This document shows, piece after piece, positions 50,334 to 59,069 of a stretch of DNA of 64,000 bases. Every line of letters starts with the position of its first letter. Within the stretch, counting starts at the first letter, position 1. The notes beneath the pieces were generated by a model. It had not been told where the DNA came from and searched no databases. It saw nothing but the letters and a program-made list of their open reading frames with translations. The DNA comes from Halalkalibacter oceani. Lineage in GTDB: Bacteria; Bacillota; Bacilli; Bacillales; Bacillaceae_D. The stretch is taken from NCBI RefSeq assembly GCF_023715705.1, contig NZ_JAMBOS010000012.1, forward strand, positions 1 to 64,000, given 5' to 3'. The translations under genes were made by a program, and so were the position numbers.

Positions 50334-51587
50334 CTAGCTTGCTAAATTCGTGACAGCATTCTTTTTCTTAAGCTGCTTAATATCAATGCGAATGACAAGG
50401 GAGACAACCAATGCCACAATAAACATAAAGCCGAAAATATACAATGTGCCGGCATAGCTGTTTGTCGTTTCCCGAATCCATGAAGCAAGGATCGGGCCAA
50501 CCAGACCAGCTCCCGCCCAGGCGGTGAGAATATAGCCATGTATCGCTCCAAGCTGCTTCGTGCCAAACAGATCACCGATGTAGGCCGGAATTGAGGCGAA
50601 TCCCCCGCCATAGCAAGTCAGGATTAAAAACAATACGACTTGGAACAATACGGCATGGGTAATGCTCGGCAAGGCAAAAAAGGAAACGATCTGGATCAAA
50701 AAGAACAGCGTATACACATTGGCGCGTCCAAGATAGTCGGAAATCGAAGCCCAGCCGATACGGCCGAAACCATTGAAGACGCCCATAATCCCAACCATCG
50801 TCGCAGCGGCTGCGGCGGACAGGCCGGCAATTTCCTGCGCCATCGGCGAGGCAACGGACAAAATCGCAATCCCACAGGTAACATTGATAAAGAGCATCAG
50901 CCATAAATACCAAAACCGTCTCGTTTTCACCGCTTCGTTGGCAGTCAGCTGAGAAAGATCTGTGCTGACACGCTTCTCACCCGTTTCCACCTCTTCCATA
51001 TACCCTGCTGGCGGACGCTCAATGTATAATGCCGAGGCAAACATAATGACGAAATAGGCAATGCCTAATGTGAAAAACGTGTTTGCGATCCCGACTGACT
51101 GAATCAGACTGGCCATGATCGGACTGGCAATCATCGCCGCAAAGCCGAAGCCCATAATGGCAAGCCCCGTCGCAAGCCCGCGGCGGTCCGGGAACCATTT
51201 GACCAGCGTCGAAACAGGTGTAATATAGCCGACCCCCAGGCCGATCCCGCCGAGTGCTCCATACGTTATGTATAGCAGAATCAGGGAATCGATCGAAATG
51301 GCAAAACCGGCCCCGACAAGTCCAATTCCAAAAAAAGTCGCCGCCACTAAGCCGGAAACGCGCGGCCCGTACTTCTCAACAAAATGACCCATAAAAGCTG
51401 CTGACAAGCCGAGAAAAGCGATGGCGATACTGAATGTCAACGAAACGGCGCTTAAATCCCAGCCGTGCTGCTCGATAATCGGATTCGTGAACACGCTCCA
51501 CGCATAAACCGACCCGATTGAAATATGAATCCCCACAGCAGCGAGCGCGATTAACCACCGATTTTTTACTTTTTTCCCTTCCCCCAT
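50334..51587 (-). CDS. OFA-family (oxalate/formate antiporter-like) MFS transporter
   Basis: A 417-residue, twelve-helix MFS carrier of the OFA group. Opening text GIHISIGSVYAWSVFTNPII, GGIGLGVGYITPVSTLVKWFPDRRG and FGRIGWASISDYLGRANVYT are typical. OxlT-type members exchange oxalate for formate, while others move monocarboxylates. Start 51587 is preferred (AGGAG 8 bases upstream) over 51593. It follows a long structured leader with a terminator, and diverges from fdhD. A formate-related anion is a fair guess. Confidence 0.9.
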   Translation of the reverse strand: MGEGKKVKNRWLIALAAVGIHISIGSVYAWSVFTNPIIEQHGWDLSAVSLTFSIAIAFLGLSAAFMGHFVEKYGPRVSGLVAATFFGIGLVGAGFAISIDSLILLYITYGALGGIGLGVGYITPVSTLVKWFPDRRGLATGLAIMGFGFAAMIASPIMASLIQSVGIANTFFTLGIAYFVIMFASALYIERPPAGYMEEVETGEKRVSTDLSQLTANEAVKTRRFWYLWLMLFINVTCGIAILSVASPMAQEIAGLSAAAAATMVGIMGVFNGFGRIGWASISDYLGRANVYTLFFLIQIVSFFALPSITHAVLFQVVLFLILTCYGGGFASIPAYIGDLFGTKQLGAIHGYILTAWAGAGLVGPILASWIRETTNSYAGTLYIFGFMFIVALVVSLVIRIDIKQLKKKNAVTNLAS

Positions 51588-51611
51588 CTTCATCTCTCCT
51601 TTTTTCTGATC

Positions 51612-51763
51612 AAAATAAAAATCGCCGTGACTCGCTCAAAGGAACAGACAGATTCCTTTAAGAAGCACGACGATTAGTCTCAAGCAGGATTCGCTACTTT
51701 CGCACCAATAGTAATCGCTTTCATTGCAACACTTAACACCGACGACAGGGTCGCTGCCTCGAT
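51612..51763 (-). promoter_or_regulatory. structured leader RNA with intrinsic terminator before the OFA gene
   Basis: On the minus strand a terminator (TCGTCGTG...CACGGCGA, with an inner CTTAAAGGA/TCCTTTGAG stem, 51622-51673) is followed by ATTTTTATTTT. It stands about 25 bases before the OFA start. Upstream of it (51674-51763) is a domain closed by AGGCAG (51759-51754) and CTGCTT (51687-51682). This contains at least two internal hairpins. An aptamer-like domain, then a terminator, then a gene is the layout of a riboswitch. It does not match any class I know; the ligand is unknown. Confidence 0.55.
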
Positions 51764-51769
51764 CATTAA

Positions 51770-51797
51770 ATGTTACAATTTATTGAATTCTATTCAA
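51770..51797 (-). promoter_or_regulatory. candidate promoter of the OFA gene
   Basis: TTGAAT (51797-51792), 16 bases, TAACAT (51775-51770) on the minus strand. Transcription from about 51763 would include the whole structured leader. Confidence 0.45.
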
Positions 51798-52029
51798 TCA
51801 TAACGTGTTTCTTGTCTCTTTTCAATATTTTTTCTCATACAAATTTCAAAGAAATTGCTTTGCTAAGCTGTTCCACGTGTCTCCGGCAACGGATAATCCG
51901 CTGCCTTCACTCTCCTCACTCCAACATTTTATATTCTTGAATAACAGTTTCTTTCTACTTGTCAGTTGTCAAAGAGTATGGTTATATGATAGTCATAAAA
52001 GCAACAGATGGGGAAAAAGGAGGAGGGAC

Positions 52030-52821
52030 ATGTTGACGGAGTCATTGAGCTCGAAAGAACAGATTGTGAAATATAAAGACAAATCATTTACGTCGTGTGT
52101 CGATGAAATCGCGGTCGAATTTCCGTTGACAATTTTTATTAATCAAGTGGAGTTTGCGACAATGGTTTGCAGCCCGGAGAATCTCGACGAACTCGTCCTC
52201 GGCTTTCTGGCCTCTGAAGGAGTGATTCGTTTTAGAAAAGAGATCAAGGATATGACGATTGATCGCGATCAAGGCTTTGCCTATGTCGAGCTTTATAAAG
52301 ACGACTTCATCAACCAGCAATCCTTTTCGAAGCGCTTCATCGGCTCCTGCTGCGGCAAAAGCCGCCAGTTTTATTTTCAAAATGATGTCCGCACTGCGAA
52401 AACATCGATGGCAGCGACCACGGTTACTGCTGAGCAGTGCCTGACCTTAATGAAGCGGATGCAAGCCGACAGCCTTGTCTTTCAGAACACAGGCGGCGTC
52501 CATAATGCAGCTCTCTGTTCGACCGATGAGCTGCTCGTCAGCCGCTCCGATATCGGCCGTCACAATGCGCTTGATAAGCTGTATGGTTATTCCCTTCTGA
52601 ACGGGATACCCGTCAAGGATAAAATCCTCGTATTCAGCGGTCGAATTTCTTCTGAAATTTTGACAAAGGCCGCCAAAATCGGCGTCGGCATCGTTCTGTC
52701 CAAATCAGCGCCGACCGACCTGGCGATCCGCCTCGCCGAAGATTTAAATATTACGGCCGTCGGCTTTATCCGCGGCACGTCCTTTAACATCTATTCGAAG
52801 CCCGAACGGATTATTTTATGA
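52030..52821 (+). CDS. fdhD: formate dehydrogenase accessory sulfurtransferase FdhD
   Basis: A 263-residue FdhD protein, which carries sulfur from a cysteine desulfurase to the molybdenum cofactor of formate dehydrogenase. Key segments are CSPENLDELVLGFLASEGVI, then GSCCGKSRQ with the active Cys pair, then FQNTGGVHNAALC and the RSDIGRHNALDKLYG motif. ATG 52030 is used (GGAGGAGGG upstream). The Cys arrangement is CC-G rather than the CxxC of E. coli, as far as I recall normal in bacilli. It lies near the YdeP-type gene it probably serves. Confidence 0.93.
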   Translation: MLTESLSSKEQIVKYKDKSFTSCVDEIAVEFPLTIFINQVEFATMVCSPENLDELVLGFLASEGVIRFRKEIKDMTIDRDQGFAYVELYKDDFINQQSFSKRFIGSCCGKSRQFYFQNDVRTAKTSMAATTVTAEQCLTLMKRMQADSLVFQNTGGVHNAALCSTDELLVSRSDIGRHNALDKLYGYSLLNGIPVKDKILVFSGRISSEILTKAAKIGVGIVLSKSAPTDLAIRLAEDLNITAVGFIRGTSFNIYSKPERIIL

Positions 52822-52862
52822 GGATGGGCAAAAAGGTTGTTTTTATCATTTTGCCCATCCTC
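52820..52862 (+). terminator. fdhD terminator
   Basis: GAGGATGGGCAAAA with TTTTGCCCATCCTC begins inside the fdhD stop codon and runs into the repeat copy C. Confidence 0.88.
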
Positions 52863-52865
52863 TAA

Positions 52866-52949
52866 GCAATGAGCGGAGCCGCCACGATCTTTTAAAGTCC
52901 GTTATGAGTGGGTTTCTCATAACGGACTTGTGGCGAGCGAAGCCATTGC
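52866..52949. repeat. 84-bp dispersed nested palindrome, copy C
   Basis: GCAATGAGCGGAGCCGCCAC ... GTGGCGAGCGAAGCCATTGC, with inner stem AAGTCCGTTATGAG/CTCATAACGGACTT around TGGGTTT. It is the reverse complement of copy A in orientation. The inner arms differ from A by compensated changes, so pairing is kept. Confidence 0.9.
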
Positions 52950-53066
52950 TACTGTATGCTACCGAGTTTTGTCTAAGCTCGGTAAGCGTCCTTCGAGCCG
53001 TTACATTCTTTTTAAGTGCGCAGCGCCTTTCCGAATCTACCTACACTACTGAAGGAGGAACTACAC

Positions 53067-53294
53067 ATGAATTCATGTAAACTGGATCATCCACTTGACG
53101 ATGTACGTCACAAACTGGAAGCGCAAAAGCCATTCTTGCCAAACGAGCTTTATCAGCAAAGCTCCGCCTTCCTCACAACAGAACCATCCCAGCCTGAGCT
53201 GAATGAACTGTTTCATCTCTTAAAAAAATACGACCTCGCTTCGGCAGCTGAACAACAGGAGCGAAATGAAAAACTGAAGAAGCTAGTTTATTAA
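53067..53294 (+). CDS. small hypothetical soluble protein
   Basis: A 75-residue, acidic, helical protein (MNSCKLDHPLDDVRHKLEAQ to the tail ERNEKLKKLVY). Start 53067 has GGAGGAAC. No known motif was recognised. It sits between repeat C and the mobB gene and ends at a bidirectional terminator. Confidence 0.65.
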   Translation: MNSCKLDHPLDDVRHKLEAQKPFLPNELYQQSSAFLTTEPSQPELNELFHLLKKYDLASAAEQQERNEKLKKLVY

Positions 53295-53327
53295 AAAGTG
53301 CGACAAATGCAGGATTTAAGGTGACAA

Positions 53328-53376
53328 AAAGCCCGGGTTAAAAGGTGGTGAAATCAACCTTTTATACCAGGCTTTT
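53328..53376. terminator. bidirectional terminator
   Basis: AAAAGCC-AAAAGGT with ACCTTTT-GGCTTTTTT between the convergent small gene and mobB. Confidence 0.85.
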
Positions 53377-53898
53377 TTACGAGGGCATAACCGATTGAAT
53401 GAATGAAGCGAGCTGTCGGTCCGCCTCTTCCAGTGAAAAAACAGGAAACGGATGCGTCCCAAGCCGCAACTGTTTCCAGGTAATGACCGCCCGGACATTC
53501 GTCAGCTCCTGTAAAAGCTCCAGATCCTCCTCCCCCCGGAGGAGGACAAGCTTCGGATAGGGCGCCTTTTTGTAGCCTTCAACGACGATCAGATCGGGGG
53601 AAAACTGCTCATAAAGAGCGAGTATTTCGGCTAAAGACCAGGATTGCTGCTGAATATGAATTTGCAGGGAGCCGCCGCCTTCCACTGCCGTAATCGCTGC
53701 ACCCGCCTGCCTGTGCCGCTCACTATCCTTCAGGCCTGCTTCGGGTTTTTGCGGCGTATTGTGGCCATGATGCTTAATCGCCGCTACTTTCAGGCCAAGC
53801 TCTCCTCCTGTTTTGATCAGCTTTTCCGCCAGTGTCGTCTTGCCGCTATTTTGAAAACCGACTACTTGTAAGACGGGACTATATTGCTCCACGGCCAT
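53377..53898 (-). CDS. mobB: molybdopterin-guanine dinucleotide biosynthesis protein MobB
   Basis: A 173-residue P-loop GTP-binding protein. VVGFQNSGKTTLAEKLI is the Walker A. IKHHGHNTPQKPEAG, the QIHIQQQSW region and the DLIVVEGYKKAPYPKLVLLR segment agree with MobB. It assists MobA in adding GMP to molybdopterin to make the bis-MGD cofactor. It overlaps moeA by 37 bases, so the two are coupled. No MobA gene lies in the window. Confidence 0.93.
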   Translation of the reverse strand: MAVEQYSPVLQVVGFQNSGKTTLAEKLIKTGGELGLKVAAIKHHGHNTPQKPEAGLKDSERHRQAGAAITAVEGGGSLQIHIQQQSWSLAEILALYEQFSPDLIVVEGYKKAPYPKLVLLRGEEDLELLQELTNVRAVITWKQLRLGTHPFPVFSLEEADRQLASFIQSVMPS

Positions 53899-55142
53899 TC
53901 ACTCCCCTGTTCATCATCGAGTAACAGCACATCAACAATCATTCCTTTTTCATAGCCGCGCGTCCCACTCGGGAGGACAATGAAGCAATCCGTTTCTCCC
54001 AATGAACTGACAATCCCTGATTTATCTTTGCCGGAAGGAGCCGCAACCAGCTTTTCCGCCTGCTGCGACAGACGGGCACGGACAAAGCGCATGAATGGGT
54101 TCGGCTTTGGAAAGTCAGTACCGAGCACCGCCTGAACTTTGCGCAAATGAAGCTTGTCAGCCAATAATGCTTTGCGAATCATCGGCCGGACAAAGAGCTC
54201 AAAGCCGACATAGCAGGCAGACGGATTGCCCGACAGTCCAAAAATCAGCTTTTCTCCCACCGTTGCAGCCGTGGTCACACTTCCCGGCCTCATCCCGACC
54301 TTGTTGAATAGCACAGACGCTTCGAGTTCTCGCAAAATTGCCGGTACATAATCATAATCACCGACCGACACCCCACCAGAAATTACGAGGAAATCAACCT
54401 CGGTCAACGCCTGCTTTACGGCTCGCAAACAGGCTTCAAATTCGTCCTCAAGCTTGCCGAAATAAACAGCCTTCCCGCCCGCCCGCTCAATTTGGGCGAT
54501 CATCATATAGGCATTGGAGTTACGGATTTTTCCCGGTGCAAGAGGCTCATCAACATCGACGAGCTCACTTCCGGTTGCCAAAATGCCAATCAGCGGTTTC
54601 ACAGCGACCTTAACATGACGGTAGCCAAAGGTCGCAAGCAAGGCGACGGCTCCCGGATTGATCGTCATCCCTCTTTTGACGAGCACCGTCCCTTTTTTCG
54701 TGTCCTCCCCCTGCCTTGAAATATTGGCGCCACGCGGGAAAGCACGCTTAACCTCGATTTCGTCCCGGCTTAGTTCCTTCGTCAGCTCGAGCATCACGAC
54801 GGCATCGCAGCCGGCGGGAATCGGAGCTCCTGTCATAATCCGCACGGCTTGAAACGGTTTCACTTCTCCGCTAAAAAGCGAGCCGGCGCCAATTTCACCG
54901 ACCACTTTGAAGCGGACCGGCTGATCCTGGCTCGCATGCTGCGTATCGTCGGCTCGCACAGCAAAGCCGTCATAAGGCGAGCGGTCAAAGGCAGGCACAT
55001 CGTGAGAAGCGCAAATATCCTCAGCCAGGATTCTGCCAAAGGACAGCTCAAGCGGAATTAATTCTGTTTTTCCGGACACATTCTGCGTACTGAGACGCTG
55101 AACGGCTTCCCCAACCGGAATCGGTGTTCTCTTTTCAACCAT
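53862..55142 (-). CDS. moeA: molybdopterin molybdotransferase MoeA
   Basis: A 426-residue MoeA that inserts molybdate into adenylylated molybdopterin. PAFDRSPYDGFAVRADD, RIMTGAPIPAGCDAVVMLE, ATGSELVDVDEPLAPGKIRN and FLVISGGVSVGDYDYVP carry the expected catalytic and binding residues. Start 55142 is used (CGGAGTG upstream); a longer upstream reading has no site. It is followed by the overlapping mobB. The pair supplies bis-MGD for the YdeP-type enzyme. Confidence 0.95.
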   Translation of the reverse strand: MVEKRTPIPVGEAVQRLSTQNVSGKTELIPLELSFGRILAEDICASHDVPAFDRSPYDGFAVRADDTQHASQDQPVRFKVVGEIGAGSLFSGEVKPFQAVRIMTGAPIPAGCDAVVMLELTKELSRDEIEVKRAFPRGANISRQGEDTKKGTVLVKRGMTINPGAVALLATFGYRHVKVAVKPLIGILATGSELVDVDEPLAPGKIRNSNAYMMIAQIERAGGKAVYFGKLEDEFEACLRAVKQALTEVDFLVISGGVSVGDYDYVPAILRELEASVLFNKVGMRPGSVTTAATVGEKLIFGLSGNPSACYVGFELFVRPMIRKALLADKLHLRKVQAVLGTDFPKPNPFMRFVRARLSQQAEKLVAAPSGKDKSGIVSSLGETDCFIVLPSGTRGYEKGMIVDVLLLDDEQGSEWPWSNIVPSYK

Positions 55143-55379
55143 TATGCTCACTCCGTCCTTTAAGAAAATTGCTGACTCTATAATTCCATAGATGAACAAG
55201 ACATTGCAAGGACAATCTTTCGGCTCACTGTCAATGTAGCAATCTTTTCTGGAATTAGGTAGAATGAAAGTTGGATCTGTTATCCTGTTTTTGTGATTGT
55301 ACAGGCCCAATTTGCAGCGGCTCGATTGACAGAGCTGTTTAATCGGCAGAGCCACTATCATAGAAAGGATTTGACCGCT
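55143..55379. other. divergent gap moeA/yjcH
   Basis: About 237 bases with leaders of both genes. No strong hairpin or repeat was seen. Confidence 0.4.
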
Positions 55380-56114
55380 ATGACAAGACGTAACCTGAAG
55401 GGAACCGTTCATGACCATGTGATCCAGAGCCGGGAGCTACAAGAGGATATCCCTCTACTTGTATACACGCCTCCCGAGTTTACACCTTTGAATACATACG
55501 ATGTCCTGATCTGCCAGGACGGCAACGACTATTTTCAGCTGGGGCGAATCCCCCGCCAGGTCGAGTCCTTAATTGAAGAAGCGGAAATCCGCGAAACAAT
55601 CGTCGTCGGAATTCCATATCCTTCTGTCGACGAACGCCGCCGGCGCTATCATCCACAAGGAGAGAAAACAGACGCTTATATCCGTTTTCTCGCGCATGAG
55701 CTTTTGCCGTTTCTCGATCAGCACTATCCGACCCATCAGCTTGCCTCATCTCGGACCCTGGCCGGTGATTCTCTAGCGGCAACGGTCTCGCTAATGACCG
55801 CCTTATTATACCCGAGCCTGTTCGGTCAGGTGATGATGCATTCGCCTTATGTTGATGAGCGCGTACTGACGGCAGTTGAGCACTATGATAAACCGACAGA
55901 GCTGGCGATTTATCACGTGATCGGTCTGGAAGAGACCGCAGTGAAAACGACCGACGGACAAACACTCGACTTTTTAAAGCCGAACCGTCAGCTTAACCAG
56001 GCGTTACAGGCAAAACCATTTTCTTATTTTTACGAAGAGTTTGATGGGGATCATACGTGGAAATACTGGCAAAAGGACCTCCCACGGGGACTGATTACTC
56101 TTTTACCTTACTAA
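55380..56114 (+). CDS. yjcH: YjcH-type alpha/beta-hydrolase esterase
   Basis: A 244-residue esterase of the Fes/BesA-like group. The nucleophile elbow is AGDSLAATVS (Ser about 130) and the C-terminal His is in DGDHTWKYW. PLLVYTPPEFTPLNTYDVLICQDG and IVVGIPYPSVDERRRRYHPQ also match YjcH. Start 55380 is used. The adjacent YjcF-like gene follows 42 bases downstream. In B. subtilis yjcF, yjcG and yjcH are neighbours; the RNA ligase-like yjcG is missing here. The ester substrate is unknown. Confidence 0.82.
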   Translation: MTRRNLKGTVHDHVIQSRELQEDIPLLVYTPPEFTPLNTYDVLICQDGNDYFQLGRIPRQVESLIEEAEIRETIVVGIPYPSVDERRRRYHPQGEKTDAYIRFLAHELLPFLDQHYPTHQLASSRTLAGDSLAATVSLMTALLYPSLFGQVMMHSPYVDERVLTAVEHYDKPTELAIYHVIGLEETAVKTTDGQTLDFLKPNRQLNQALQAKPFSYFYEEFDGDHTWKYWQKDLPRGLITLLPY

Positions 56115-56156
56115 CAAAGTGTTGGAACCATTTCATCTCAGAAAGGAATTGGAACG

Positions 56157-56582
56157 ATGCAAGTGATCAAAGTGGAAACAAAACAGCAATTAGACGATGC
56201 CTTCCATATTCGCACGGAAGTTTTCGTTAAAGAACAAAAGGTGCCCTTGGAGGAAGAAATCGATCAATATGAAGAGACGGCAACCCATTTCGTCGTCTAT
56301 GACGAGGACCAGCAGCCCGTCGGAGCCGGGCGTCTGCGCTTTGTGGACGGATATGGCAAGGTCGAACGAATTTGCATTGCCGCAGCAGCGCGGAGCAAAG
56401 GAGTCGGACGCCTCCTGATGGAAAAAATCGAAGCAACCGCACGGGGCGAAGGGGCCGGGAAAATGAAGCTCAACGCCCAGCGCCAGGCAGAACGCTTTTA
56501 CGAAAAGCTCGGCTACGAAACGGTCTCGGGCGAATTTCTTGATGCCGGGATCCCGCATGTTACGATGGTGAAAGTGTTTTAA
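56157..56582 (+). CDS. yjcF: YjcF-type GNAT N-acetyltransferase
   Basis: A 141-residue GNAT enzyme. AFHIRTEVFVKEQKVPLEEE opens it, and the acetyl-CoA loop ICIAAAARSKGVGRLLMEKI has the (Q/R)xxGxG/A pattern. KLNAQRQAERFYEKLGYE closes it. Its acceptor is not known. It follows yjcH by 42 bases, same direction. A GAAAGGA ribosome site lies upstream. Confidence 0.9.
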   Translation: MQVIKVETKQQLDDAFHIRTEVFVKEQKVPLEEEIDQYEETATHFVVYDEDQQPVGAGRLRFVDGYGKVERICIAAAARSKGVGRLLMEKIEATARGEGAGKMKLNAQRQAERFYEKLGYETVSGEFLDAGIPHVTMVKVF

Positions 56583-56636
56583 AGGTTCAATGGCGCGATC
56601 ACTGCGCTTTGAACAAAACGAGCTTTGGATCTACTG

Positions 56637-56705
56637 GCAATGGCTTCACACGCCACAAGCCCGTTGTGAGAAACCCACTCACAACGGGCTTTAAACTTTA
56701 AGATC
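56637..56705. repeat. 84-bp dispersed palindrome, partial copy B
   Basis: GCAATGGCTTCACACGCCAC-AAGCCCGTTGTGAG-AAACCCA-CTCACAACGGGCTT-TAAAC...AGATC. The inner stem is identical to copy A, but the loop is reversed-complemented and the right outer arm is lost. Confidence 0.85.
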
Positions 56706-57038
56706 TATCCTGGATTTTTGTTCCCCTGCCAAGTAATTCACTTTCAACTCCGCTTCCTACTACGGCAGGTAAAAAACATATCTGACCACTAAAACTGTAT
56801 TCGATGTACGCGCTACCACAGCCCCCTCACAGAACGAAGGCGATCGCGGCAGAGGATTATCACCGTTACTAAAGCAAGGAACGGAAGAAGCTGTCTCAAA
56901 GAGACAGCTCGCTTTTTATTTGCAGGACGGCTTTGACAGAAGTCTGAAAACCATTTTTACAACTATTGTTAATAGACTAATCAACAGCAGTTCTGACAGA
57001 GCCACGCTCATACTAAACATTCAGCTTTGTCCCCTCTC
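56706..57038. other. 333-base gap with small terminator
   Basis: No gene was found. AGCTGTCTC-AAA-GAGACAGCT (56889-56909), with CGCTTTTTATT behind it, is a perfect plus-strand terminator, probably for yjcH-yjcF although 300 bases away. The class B PBP gene stop is 57039. Confidence 0.6.
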
Positions 57039-59045
57039 TCACTCAAAATAAGCTTTAACAATTTCCCTGGCAATATGCTGCGCCATTCCCTGCCTGGCAC
57101 CGTGACGGTCAAGCTTGGCGTGCGGGACGACAACGGCAAAGGCGATTTCAGGGTCGCTGTATGGCGCAAATCCTACAAACGTTTGCGTCTCGCCGTCGAT
57201 GACCGTCTTCCGCTCTTCGCCAACGGCGATCTTCACTTGGGCAGTGCCTGTCTTCCCAGCCACTTCATACTGCGGGATCTCCGCAAATCTTGTGGCGGCA
57301 TTTCCGTGCGTGACGACACGGCGCAGTCCTGCCTTCACCCGCTCGAGATGGGCGTCGCTCATTTCAATGCGATTTAAGACAGTCGGCTCAAATTGCTGGA
57401 CGACGACGCCTGGCTCCTCTCTGTCCGTTGTCGGCTCACGGATTTCCCTCACGAGATTAAGCTTCATCCGGTAGCCGTCATTGGCAATCGTCGCGATGTA
57501 CTGGGCGAGCTGGAGCGCCGTATACGTATCATACTGTCCGATCATTAAATCAAGCAGCTTCCCGCCATTCGTATTCGCTCCCTCCATCCCGTTAAAATAA
57601 GTTGGCAGATCGATTCCCGTCTCCGTGCCAAGTCCGAATTGCGAGAAGCTGTTGCGCACAGTTTGATAGGCTTCTGCGATCGTCTCACTAGTCCAGCCGC
57701 ATTGCGTGTGAGGCGCGCTGTAATAGCAATTGGCAAGCCTCATTCCGATTTCAAACATATAGACATTTGAGGATTGCTCAAGCGCATAAAGATCATCAAT
57801 CCAGCCAAAGCCGGTTTTATTCCAGGTGCTTTTTGGCGGGGTCGACGGCAAATAAATTGTCCGGTCGTTAAACTGTGTCCCGGGCTGGGCAACCCCTTCA
57901 TGAAAGCCGGTTAAAACCGAGGCCGCTTTAATCGAAGAGCCCATTTCAAACCCTTTGTTGACCACACCTAAATGATCGGCGCTGTTTGTCCCGTCTCCTG
58001 AATCAAGGAAGCCGGCCATCGCCAGCACATCGCCGGACTTCGGATTGAGGATCACCGCATAGGCAGAGCGGTCCTTGATAAACGACTGCCGGCCCGCATT
58101 GCTCATTTCATTTTCAATAATTGTCTCAAGCTTTTGCTGGAGTTCCATATCGATTGTCAGAATCAAATCATTGCCTCTCAGGCCGGAGTGCTGTTGTGCC
58201 TTGCCGGCTTCACCTTGCGTATGAACCGCCTTGACTCCCTTCAACACTTCCTCATATTGGGCCTCAAGATAGCTTACCCCAACGACTTCATTCCGTTGAT
58301 AGCCTCGCGCGACATAGCTGTCGAGCTTCTCGCCCGGAATAAAATTGACATTGCCAAAAATGCCGCGCAACGAGCTTCCATATGGGTAGGACCGCCGGGA
58401 ATCAAGCTGGATGTCGACTCCGGGCAGTTCAGCTAAATGTTCGATAAGCAAATGCGCTTCTTCCTCCGTCAAATTGCGTTTAATCCGTTGCGGTGCGATG
58501 GCCGTTCCCTGAATCATTTCACGGTAAATGGCGATGATCGCCAAATCCTTCCTACTTAACGCCGCCAGCTGCTCCGCGGTGATCGCGTCCAGCTCTAATT
58601 GATAGACCTTCGCATGGCTCAGCTCATTATTTTGTTTGTCAGAGCCGAGCAGCTGGCGTCGCTCATTTTCATCCATCGTCAGCAAAAGATAATCTTTCAT
58701 ATCCCGTTCAGTTACATTTGACGGATCAATCTCAAGAAAGGATGCCAGCTTTTGCGCGATGTCTAACAGCACAGTCGGACTCGTGTTGGCTGAAGGCATC
58801 ATATATGTTAATGAGAGTTCCACTTCATTGTCGACGACAACCTTGCCATATCTATCGAGCATCAATCCCCTCGGGGCATCCGTTTGAATCAGCCGCTCCT
58901 GTGCTGAAGCTAATTGCGCTTCAAATTGTTCTCCATGTAAAATCTGAACATAGCCAAGCCGTACAACCAACAACGTGAATAAGAGAAAAATCGTCGCAAA
59001 CAGAATTTGCAGCCGCTGCTGATAATGCACTTTCCTTTTTTCCAT
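57039..59045 (-). CDS. class B penicillin-binding protein (PBP2A/PbpH-like transpeptidase)
   Basis: A 668-residue monofunctional transpeptidase that cross-links peptidoglycan. It has a short cytosolic N-terminus, one helix (about 11-30), a PBP dimerisation domain (PRGLMLDRYGKVVVDN at 58-73) and the catalytic domain. SxxK is S370-K373 (MGSSIKAAS), SxN is S425-N427 and KTG is K598-G600 (AGKTGTAQV). It resembles B. subtilis PbpA/PbpH for elongation. It lies 24 bases after the MecA-like gene and is probably cotranscribed with it under BlaI control. Confidence 0.92.
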   Translation of the reverse strand: MEKRKVHYQQRLQILFATIFLLFTLLVVRLGYVQILHGEQFEAQLASAQERLIQTDAPRGLMLDRYGKVVVDNEVELSLTYMMPSANTSPTVLLDIAQKLASFLEIDPSNVTERDMKDYLLLTMDENERRQLLGSDKQNNELSHAKVYQLELDAITAEQLAALSRKDLAIIAIYREMIQGTAIAPQRIKRNLTEEEAHLLIEHLAELPGVDIQLDSRRSYPYGSSLRGIFGNVNFIPGEKLDSYVARGYQRNEVVGVSYLEAQYEEVLKGVKAVHTQGEAGKAQQHSGLRGNDLILTIDMELQQKLETIIENEMSNAGRQSFIKDRSAYAVILNPKSGDVLAMAGFLDSGDGTNSADHLGVVNKGFEMGSSIKAASVLTGFHEGVAQPGTQFNDRTIYLPSTPPKSTWNKTGFGWIDDLYALEQSSNVYMFEIGMRLANCYYSAPHTQCGWTSETIAEAYQTVRNSFSQFGLGTETGIDLPTYFNGMEGANTNGGKLLDLMIGQYDTYTALQLAQYIATIANDGYRMKLNLVREIREPTTDREEPGVVVQQFEPTVLNRIEMSDAHLERVKAGLRRVVTHGNAATRFAEIPQYEVAGKTGTAQVKIAVGEERKTVIDGETQTFVGFAPYSDPEIAFAVVVPHAKLDRHGARQGMAQHIAREIVKAYFE

Positions 59046-59069
59046 TTTCGTCTCCTCTTCCTTACACCG

